Program-made: the position numbers and the translations under genes | Part shown: in pieces, positions 5,918 to 11,355 of the stretch | Layout of the letters: every line of letters starts with the position of its first letter | Numbering within the stretch: position 1 is the first letter of the stretch | Assembly: GCA_021828405.1 (NCBI GenBank) | Contig: JAKARZ010000053.1 | Coordinates: forward strand, 1-11,355 | Reading direction: 5' to 3' | Source of the DNA: Bacillota bacterium | GTDB lineage: Bacteria; Bacillota_E; Sulfobacillia; Sulfobacillales; JAIMBI01 | Length of the DNA: 11,355 nt | Notes under the pieces: generated by a model | The model's input: only the letters and a program-made list of their open reading frames with translations | The model's database searches: none | Told to the model about the DNA's origin: nothing

Positions 5918-6763
5918 TCAATCAAGGGCCAGCGCCTCGGCGGCGTTGCGGGCCCTGTCGGCCGCCTCCCAAACCTCCCCCATGAGCTGGTAAGCGTTCG
6001 CGAGGAACTTGTCCAGATCGTATACGGCGCGGTCCACACGGTACCCGAGGAGCACGCCCGTCGGGTCGACCGTGGCCCGGCGGTCCTCCCATGAACGCTG
6101 GTGGTCCCTGAGCTCTTCGCACCTGATCCTTAAGCGGCTGCGGACCGCGAGCGCGGCATTCCGCTCCACCTGGACGGCGTCCAGCAGCGCCTCTCGGGCT
6201 TCGGGCCCGAGCGGGGGCCGCGGGGGCGCCGTCGGGGTTGCCTTCGGTCTCTGCAGGAGAGCCCCGATCACGCCCGCGGCGCTGTGGTCGGGTCCCGTGC
6301 GCACGCGGTCGACTTCCTCCTGAATGCGGTCCCGCAGTTGCGTCAAGGTTTCGACCGATGCCCGAGCCGCGTCAACATCCTCATAACGCTGCCACACGGC
6401 GTGGCACTCGTCATCCAGGTGCTTCGCGGCGTCGTAGTGCTCGGGCGGGACGTGGAAGCCCTGCTGCAGTTCCAGGCTGATGCAGTCGCGGTCGAACGGG
6501 GACAGCCGGCCGCTCCAGTACATGGCGGACCCGAAGTTCATCCGGATGCCCTCGGGCGCAAACCGCTCCCACTCCAGCATCGCCGTGATGTGCTTGGCCG
6601 TGCACTGGCCCGAGGCCAAACGGTCGCGGACGAATTGGGTACGAATCAAGTGAACCTGCGCGCCGAGCGCACGGGTCACGGCGTCGGGGTCGGTGATCGC
6701 GGGAAGGGCGGTGGGATTCTCGGAGGATCCCAGAGTCGGCTGCTCGTCTTGGTTGTGGTTCAT
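5918..6763 (-). CDS. Hypothetical helical protein of 281 residues
   Basis: I do not recognise this protein. It starts at ATG 6763, seven bases after an AAAGGAG site (minus strand, 6777-6771), and codon third positions are strongly GC-rich, as in the neighbouring genes, so it looks coding. There is no signal peptide or membrane segment. The N-terminal 30 residues are polar, and 31-125 look like a folded helical unit with MYWSGRLSPFDRDCISLELQ. Residues 126-157 are a likely coiled coil (ASVETLTQLRDRIQEEVDRV). A Pro-rich linker at 172-186 follows, and 187-280 form a second charged helical part with EELRDHQRSWEDRRATV. It contains three scattered cysteines at 54, 94 and 120, plus Cys215. It converges with the sigma-factor gene, the stops being 13 bases apart, so antisense overlap of transcripts is likely. 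Confidence 0.75.
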   Translation of the reverse strand: MNHNQDEQPTLGSSENPTALPAITDPDAVTRALGAQVHLIRTQFVRDRLASGQCTAKHITAMLEWERFAPEGIRMNFGSAMYWSGRLSPFDRDCISLELQQGFHVPPEHYDAAKHLDDECHAVWQRYEDVDAARASVETLTQLRDRIQEEVDRVRTGPDHSAAGVIGALLQRPKATPTAPPRPPLGPEAREALLDAVQVERNAALAVRSRLRIRCEELRDHQRSWEDRRATVDPTGVLLGYRVDRAVYDLDKFLANAYQLMGEVWEAADRARNAAEALALD

Positions 6764-6801
6764 GAGGAGGCTCCTTTCGCTGTCAACGCAAGGTCACCCG
6801 T

Positions 6802-6897
6802 TCATGGACCCCCACCCGCTGGACGAGTCGCCGTAAAACAACAACGCACCGTTCCCAGCGAAAGGTGCGAAGACAGCTTGACGGCCAAGCGCTTCAT
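6802..6897 (-). CDS. Possible 31-residue leader peptide upstream of the 281-residue gene
   Basis: On the - strand an ATG at 6897 sits three bases after GGAGGGGG, a strong ribosome site with tight spacing. It opens a 31-residue frame beginning MKRLAVKLSSHLSLG and ending in GGGP. The stop is 38 bases before the start of the 281-residue gene on the same strand. The peptide is basic at its N-terminus but not clearly hydrophobic enough for a signal peptide. It could be a translated leader, a real small protein, or a chance frame; a second 64-residue frame overlaps it (6794-6988) with a weaker start. Confidence 0.25.
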   Translation of the reverse strand: MKRLAVKLSSHLSLGTVRCCFTATRPAGGGP

Positions 6898-7059
6898 GTG
6901 CCCCCTCCGACAAGGGGTGGGATTTGGCACCAGCCTCATCGGTGGTTGCCGCGGCGTCATCGGGCCCAATCCCTCGACCGCTCTCCATGAACGTGATTCC
7001 TATGCAATTGTCGATCCGTCACCATCCTACAGCATGGACAAGCGGAGGACAAGGGTCAT

Positions 7060-7312
7060 GCGACACAGCAGACAATCGGGGAACCGTTCTCCACGGCCCT
7101 GGCGGACCACCATCAGGAATGAAAAGACGGGCCGGCGCATCTGGTCCCTGCGCCTTGCGGGGGTCGTGGCGTCGGTGGGGCCTGCGAGCCCGAGGACCCG
7201 TGGGACCGGCGCCCCGTGGAGGGCACCACCCGTTGTGGAGACCGCCGCGAGCGGTGACCACATGCGTCAGACGCCGGCACACAACGCAAGGGGCAGCGGG
7301 AGGGGGGCGACG
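7060..7312 (+). other. Gene-free stretch preceding the IS110 pseudogene, possible IS left end
   Basis: From 6898 to 7312 I see no convincing gene on either strand. IS110-group elements carry a structured non-coding end immediately before the transposase that is transcribed as a bridge RNA guiding insertion. The best fold seen here is at 7234-7262: TGTGG pairs with CCACA, then a 3x3 internal loop, then CCGC pairs with GCGG around CGCGA. A second, smaller stem is near 7147-7164. The assignment as a relic bridge-RNA locus rests on position and fold only, and the left end of the element was not located. Confidence 0.3.
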
Positions 7313-8330
7313 ATGGAGATCGCCTGGGATCGGTGCGCCGGCAGCGATCGGGGGAAGAAGAGTCGGGGGGTCTGTCTGTGGGACGACCGCGCCAAGACGG
7401 TCTGAACCTACGGCCCCCCCGAACTGACCGCGGTGCGGGATGGGCTCACGGTCGCCGGCTGCCAGGCCGTGGCGATGGAGGCCACGGGCTCGTACGGGAA
7501 ACCTGTGGGGAATGTCCTGGAGGACCCCACGATGAGGGTGCTCCTGGCCAATCCGCAGCGCATCCAGGCCATTCCCGGGCGGAAGAGTGATGCGCAACGC
7601 GGAATGGATCGCGGACCGGCTCCGCCATGGGCGGGTCCCCGCGGCGATGTCCCGGACCGGGCGCAACGGGCGCGGCGCGAACTCACCCGCTATCGGACGC
7701 GCTGAACCCAAGACCACGCCCGAGACGTCCATCGCCTCGCGAAAGTCCTGGAAGGCGACCATATCCCGTGGGGCAGCGGGCTGACCGACCTCACCGGCGC
7801 GCCTCCCGCGTCGGCCCGGGGAAAGCGACGCCGGCCGCCTTAGCGCGGGCGATGGCCCACCCGCTGGTGGCCACCGCCGCCCCCACGGCGCTTTGGCGGA
7901 CCGCCCCGGGGTGGTGGTGGCGGAGGGGGGCGCCCGTGGACGCCTTCCCGTCGGTCGCCCACCTCAGTGCCTGGGCTAGGCTCGCGCCGGGCCAGCACGA
8001 GAGCGCGGGCAACCGCAAGTCCGCCCGTATTCCTCCAGGCCCGTGCCCTCTGCGCACCGTCTTGGCCCCGTGGGCCGAGTGCGATCCGCGCCCGGCATAC
8101 GTCCTGGGCGGTGTCGTCTGCCCCCGGTCCCCCGCTTGGGGAAAAAGCGGGCCATGGTCGGCGTTGCGCATTGCGGCGCGTGAGCCTGTACTCCAGGCGC
8201 CGCCACGGGGCGTCCTATGCCGACCTGGGGCCGGCCCCCTTCACCCCGGCGACGACACGCGGGTCACGCGCCGGGCACTGGAGCCACTCCACCGCCAAGG
8301 GGATCGGGTGACGCTCACGCGTCCTCTCAC
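7313..8330 (+). pseudogene. IS110-family transposase, inactivated
   Basis: The frame from ATG 7313 opens MEIAWDRCAGSDRGKK (first catalytic Asp at 7346-7348), stops at TGA 7403-7405, and continues in the same frame. Next come VAMEATGSYGKPVGNVLED (Glu at 7478-7480) and IQAIPGRKSD (Asp at 7589-7591). After a frame change NAEWIADRLRHGRV follows, where the fourth acidic residue of the DEDD set is Asn. RRELTRYRTR then meets a TGA at 7703-7705, followed by RDVHRLAKVLEGDHIPWGS. The C-terminal part resumes with VDAFPSVAHLSAWARLAPGQ and HESAGNRKSAR, keeping the candidate nucleophile Ser (8002-8004), then GKKRAMVGVAHC, GASYADLGPAPFTP and a VTLTRPL end, in three different frames. About 190 bases from the middle seem missing compared with the usual 400 residues. 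Point stops, indels and deletion together mean it is long dead. Confidence 0.88.
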
Positions 8331-8358
8331 CTCCCCCCGGGCCCCCGCTCCGGGGGAG
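8331..8358 (+). terminator. GC-rich hairpin just after the IS110 remains
   Basis: CTCCCCCCGG (8331-8340) pairs with CCGGGGGAG (8350-8358) with one bulged C and a 9-base loop. It lies right after the last recognisable transposase residues, so it may be the element's right-end structure or a transcription stop. No T-run follows on either strand. Confidence 0.4.
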
Positions 8359-8465
8359 GGATGCGCGGCCCTCTCTACGTTGACGTACCCCGCTCTCCGT
8401 TTCCCGAAGACGTTTTTTCGCGTCAGGCCCTCTACACCACCCGCCGCGAGGAGCGGCTCGGATAA

Positions 8466-8505
8466 GTCGCGGCGGCGCCGCACCGTTGGGGTTCGGTGCC
8501 GCGAC
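8466..8505. repeat. 40-base structured inverted repeat in a gene-free region
   Basis: GTCGCGGC (8466-8473) pairs perfectly with GCCGCGAC (8498-8505). Inside, GCACCG (8479-8484) and CGGTGC (8494-8499) form a competing 6-bp stem with one mismatch before further pairing. The stretch 8361-8764 otherwise shows no convincing gene on either strand. Confidence 0.45.
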
Positions 8506-8698
8506 GTTCGGGTCATGGCAGTCCACGGATTCCCGCGCTTGACGCCCGTTGACCTGCTGGGGCGCTACCCGCTGACGAAGCAGGTGGAGCGTGGCGGTTG
8601 GCGATAGAGGATGCCCTGGCCTGCCACCACTGCGCGCGGGGTTGGCATACGGACTGAGGGCACTTTTTCGACACCAGGCGGTCCCCACGGGCGATCCG

Positions 8699-8731
8699 GG
8701 AGGAGACCCCATCCAGACAGCGTCTCCCTCC
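8699..8731 (-). terminator. Hairpin downstream of the aminopeptidase gene
   Basis: GGAGGAGAC (8699-8707) pairs with GTCTCCCTCC (8722-8731) with a single bulged base and a 14-base loop. It begins 34 bases past the stop codon of the - strand aminopeptidase gene, the right place for a terminator. On that strand it is followed by CGGATCGCCC rather than T-rich sequence, so stopping would need Rho or would be incomplete. Confidence 0.35.
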
Positions 8732-8764
8732 TGACTTGCGCTAACCGCCTAAGGTCCGTGGGGC

Positions 8765-11344
8765 CTAGGCTGGCGGTGCGTCCAAAAGCTCCGCCAAGCG
8801 ACCCCGGGTGCGCCGGGCAAACGCCAGGTGCACGGACTGAAGCTCCTGCGCTTGGTCCACGACCGGCTGCATTGCACCGACGGGGTGGGTCTTGAGCCAC
8901 TGGTTGATGCGGTCGGCCAGCGGTTCGTCAAGCACGTGCGGGAGGCCGTACAGCAAGTACCCAAAGGACATCGGCGGATACTTGGCCTGCAGGTCGTCCC
9001 AGCGGGCTTCCACCGCCTGCCACAGCGTGGCGGCGGCGGCCGGGCGCGAAAGGGCCACGGCCAGCGCGCCGAGCGAGTCCTGCGTGCGCACGTCGTCCGA
9101 CAGATAAAGCGCGACGGTGCGCTCTACGAGCGCCGGGTCGGCAAAGTTGGCCAACTGGTACAGGTACCGGACTCGGTTCTGGGGCGTCGGGTCGGTGGCC
9201 GTTCGCTGGCGCATTTGCTCCCACTCGGTGGCACCGCCGGCTTCGGCCACGACCCGGGCCACGGCCATTACGAGGTCCGGCGCCATCGGCGCCGTGCCTG
9301 CCACGTCGGCGTGGAAGCGCGTGAGCGCCTCGGCGCGGACGGAGGCGTCCTGCCCGAATGTCCCCAGCAACTGGACCACGCAGGCACGTAGCTGCGTACG
9401 GCGCTGGTCTTCACCCGGGGTCGCGTCCCAGCCCACATCGTCCAACGCCGGAGCGGCTATTTCGCGGACGAGCTGCGCCAGCGCCGGCCGGTCCGCCTCG
9501 TTGGCCACCACCTCCAGCAGGGAGAGGCTTTCCGCCACTTGCGCCCACACGTCGGGATCCCGGTCGGTGCGGCAGGCGCGCCACAAATCAGCCGCCGAGG
9601 CCAGTGGCGCCAGACCCGCCAGCGCCGACGCCCACACGTCGCCGGCCAGTGCCGCCCGCTCCCGCGGATGCAGGGCTTCCAGGTGGGCCAACAGGCGCTC
9701 GGCCAGCGGTTCGTCGTACGTAGCGCGATAGAAGCCCCATGCCCCATCGTTGATGGCGACAAACGTCCAGTCGGCCGGCAGGGCGAGGGTTGCGTCATCG
9801 GTGCCCAGGATGGTGCGGACCGTCGTGCGCCCACCGTCCGTGCGACCGACGGCCACCACCACCGGGACCCGCCATGTCCGTCCGTCATCTTCCCCCTGAT
9901 AGAGAAAACGGCGCTGGGAGAGGCGAAGGTGACCGTCGCTCCCCAGGCGGGCCGACACCAGGGGGTAGCCCCCTTGCATGACCCAGGCGTCCATGACCTC
10001 CCGGACGGGCTCACCTGACGAGGATTCCAGCGCGTCCCAGAGATCGTGCGTCTCGGTGTTGCCGTAGCGGTGGCGCGTGAGGTACTCCCGAATGCCGCGG
10101 CGGAAAACGTTCGCACCGAGGTACTGCTCCATCATGCGTAGCACTGACGCGCCCTTCGAGTACGTCAGCACGCTGGCCATGCCCATGGCGTCCTGCACCC
10201 GCTCGACGGGGGTTTCCACCGGGCGGGTGGACAACAGCCCGTCCGTGCGAAGCGCCGCGGCTCGGTCCCGCCCAAACTCGGTCCACACGTCCCATCGGGG
10301 GTTCCAGTCATCGGTGGCCAGCAGTTGCATGAACGAGGCAAACGCCTCGTTCAGCCACATCCCGTTCCACCAGCGCATCGTTACCAGGTCCCCGAACCAC
10401 ATGTGGGCGGTCTCGTGGTCCACCGTGGCCACCACGCCCTTCCGGTCCTGCTCCGATGCGCGGTCCGGGTCAGCCAGGAGAGCCACTTCGCGGTAGATGA
10501 TGCAGCCAAGGTTCTCCATGGCACCGGCGGCGAAGTCGGGGATGGCCACATGATCCAGCTTGGGGGCGGGGTACGGAATGCCGAAGTACTGGTGGAAGAA
10601 CCGAAGGCTGTGGCGTGCTGCCTCCAGCGCCAACCCATACCGGTCGGATTGGCCTGGGGTGGCCACGATTCGGACGGGCACTCCGTCCACGTCCAGGGGC
10701 GGGCTCACGTCCAGTGGGCCCACGACCATGGCCACCAAGTATGTTGACATGGGCATGGTTTCGGCGAACGTCACCCGGAGCCGGCCGGAGCCGGCTGCCT
10801 CCCGCGAAACTTCCGGGCCGTTGGATATGGCCACCAGCCCGTCGTCCACCACCAGCGAAATGGCAAACGTCGCCTTCAAGTCGGGCTCATCCCAGCAGGG
10901 GAACGCCCGGCGCGCGTCGGCCGCCTCAAACTGGGTGGCCGCCAGCACGGCGGTGTTGCCGTTGGCATCTGGGTAGGTAGACCGATACAAGCCCACCAGG
11001 CGGTCGTTCAAGGTACCCGTAAACGGCATCTCAAGCGTCCAGACGCCCGGGGTCACCTCGCCTGGCCACGTCAGGACCATCTCTTCGTCGTCGGGGTGGT
11101 AGGTGACGGTTCCGGTGATCCGAGTCCCGTCGGATCCCACCAGCGAGGCGGCGTGAACGGTGAGCTCAGCCGCGTTGAGCACAAACGCGCGGACTGTCGC
11201 GTGCACCTGCACTTCGACCACCACAGTGCCGTCAAAGCGGGCAGCGTCCAGATCGGGGGTGATTTCCAGTTCGTAGCGCTTGGGCAGCACAGTGCGCGGC
11301 AGCCGGCCAGGTGTGGCAACCGGGCTGGAGTCGGATGGGGTCAT
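8765..11344 (-). CDS. pepN: M1-family zinc aminopeptidase (aminopeptidase N type)
   Basis: This 859-residue enzyme removes N-terminal residues from peptides. The N-terminal beta domain (about 15-210) opens with LPRTVLPKRYELEITPDLD and contains FEAADARRAFPCWDEPDLKA. The catalytic domain holds the substrate-binding GAMEN at 274-278, the zinc motif HETAH at 310-314, and the third ligand Glu333 in WLNEAFASF, with the expected 18-residue spacing. The likely transition-state Tyr395 lies in LTYSKGASVLRMME. The C-terminal ERAP1-like helical domain runs from about 520. The commonest motif is HELAH, and Thr replaces Leu here. There is no signal peptide, so it is probably cytoplasmic. The ATG at 11344 follows GGAGG by six bases, so the gene is complete. 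Its promoter lies outside the window. The symbol reflects family only. Confidence 0.93.
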   Translation of the reverse strand: MTPSDSSPVATPGRLPRTVLPKRYELEITPDLDAARFDGTVVVEVQVHATVRAFVLNAAELTVHAASLVGSDGTRITGTVTYHPDDEEMVLTWPGEVTPGVWTLEMPFTGTLNDRLVGLYRSTYPDANGNTAVLAATQFEAADARRAFPCWDEPDLKATFAISLVVDDGLVAISNGPEVSREAAGSGRLRVTFAETMPMSTYLVAMVVGPLDVSPPLDVDGVPVRIVATPGQSDRYGLALEAARHSLRFFHQYFGIPYPAPKLDHVAIPDFAAGAMENLGCIIYREVALLADPDRASEQDRKGVVATVDHETAHMWFGDLVTMRWWNGMWLNEAFASFMQLLATDDWNPRWDVWTEFGRDRAAALRTDGLLSTRPVETPVERVQDAMGMASVLTYSKGASVLRMMEQYLGANVFRRGIREYLTRHRYGNTETHDLWDALESSSGEPVREVMDAWVMQGGYPLVSARLGSDGHLRLSQRRFLYQGEDDGRTWRVPVVVAVGRTDGGRTTVRTILGTDDATLALPADWTFVAINDGAWGFYRATYDEPLAERLLAHLEALHPRERAALAGDVWASALAGLAPLASAADLWRACRTDRDPDVWAQVAESLSLLEVVANEADRPALAQLVREIAAPALDDVGWDATPGEDQRRTQLRACVVQLLGTFGQDASVRAEALTRFHADVAGTAPMAPDLVMAVARVVAEAGGATEWEQMRQRTATDPTPQNRVRYLYQLANFADPALVERTVALYLSDDVRTQDSLGALAVALSRPAAAATLWQAVEARWDDLQAKYPPMSFGYLLYGLPHVLDEPLADRINQWLKTHPVGAMQPVVDQAQELQSVHLAFARRTRGRLAELLDAPPA

Positions 11345-11355
11345 AGTCAGCCTCC

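Larger units (their letters stand above)
7060..8360 (+). mobile_element. Decayed IS110-family insertion sequence, limits approximate
   Basis: IS110 elements usually lack terminal inverted repeats and target duplications, so the ends cannot be fixed from a single copy. The right limit is set at the hairpin that follows the transposase remains, and the left limit is a guess that allows for the non-coding end. The element lies between the 281-residue gene and the aminopeptidase gene and interrupts neither. Its decay is more advanced than that of the ISAs1 element at the window start. Confidence 0.55.

Noticed and set aside
6781..6786. TTGACA on the - strand upstream of the 281-residue gene, as a -35 box
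   Set aside because: At the required spacing the -10 position would fall on the start codon, with no TATAAT-like sequence there.
6794..6988. 64-residue open frame on the - strand before the 281-residue gene
   Set aside because: Its start has only a weak ribosome site and its third-position GC (about two thirds) is clearly below that of neighbouring genes. It also overlaps the better-started 31-residue frame.
6284..7405. 373-residue open frame on the + strand
   Set aside because: Most of it is antisense to the 281-residue gene and the rest runs through the IS110 upstream region. There is no ribosome site and no recognisable domain.
8215..8712. 165-residue open frame on the - strand downstream of the aminopeptidase
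   Set aside because: Pro/Arg/Gly-rich composition, no ribosome site, and overlap with the IS110 remains and hairpins suggest a chance open frame.
1..11355. CRISPR array, rRNA or tRNA genes, or a new defence operon
   Set aside because: No regularly spaced direct repeats of CRISPR type, no rRNA or tRNA motifs, and no cluster of effector-like genes were seen. The GGCAAC set is too short and close-spaced for CRISPR.

Overview
The window is GC-rich bacterial chromosome. It carries a conserved translation/secretion/transcription block, rpmG-secE-nusG-rplK-rplA, on the + strand. The short C+ type L33, the GTG starts, the strong GGAGG-type ribosome binding sites and the protein wording suggest a high-GC, Gram-positive-type lineage such as a deep-branching high-GC Bacillota. 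That placement is an impression from sequence wording only; no tree or search was run.

Layout. Positions 1-1250 hold a decayed ISAs1-family insertion sequence: a nearly full-length transposase reading frame broken by about four frameshifts, with a possible tail of another gene before it. Positions 1251-1465 have no gene but carry a run of GC-rich palindromes. A good sigma70-type promoter at 1466-1495 then leads into rpmG, secE, nusG, rplK and rplA (1562-3785). In most bacteria rplJ-rplL-rpoB-rpoC would follow. Here the block ends in two back-to-back hairpins and a 286-base gene-free stretch with three helically phased GGCAAC repeats. After that come an unnoticed 54-residue membrane protein with a perfect AAGGAGG site, D-alanine--D-alanine ligase (ddl), and an ECF-type sigma factor. 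The sigma factor converges, with only 13 bases between stops, on an unrecognised 281-residue helical protein on the - strand.

Positions 6764-8764 are mostly accessory or decayed DNA. They include a possible leader peptide upstream of the 281-residue gene, an IS110-family transposase pseudogene (about 7313-8330) with stops, frameshifts, a central deletion and a lost catalytic aspartate, and several hairpins. From 8765 to 11344 the - strand encodes a complete M1 zinc aminopeptidase.

How the genes work together. rpmG, rplK and rplA build the 50S subunit (rplA and rplK form part of the stalk-base and L1-stalk regions). secE is the small essential subunit of the SecYEG channel, and nusG couples RNA polymerase to the ribosome and to Rho. 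ddl makes the D-Ala-D-Ala dipeptide for peptidoglycan and shares a strand with the small membrane protein. The ECF sigma factor has no recognisable anti-sigma partner in view.

No clear new defence or mobile system is visible. The parts most worth a second look are the break after rplA with its paired hairpins, the GGCAAC repeats and small membrane ORF; the ECF sigma factor with its orphan convergent gene; and a possible relic bridge-RNA region upstream of the IS110 pseudogene.
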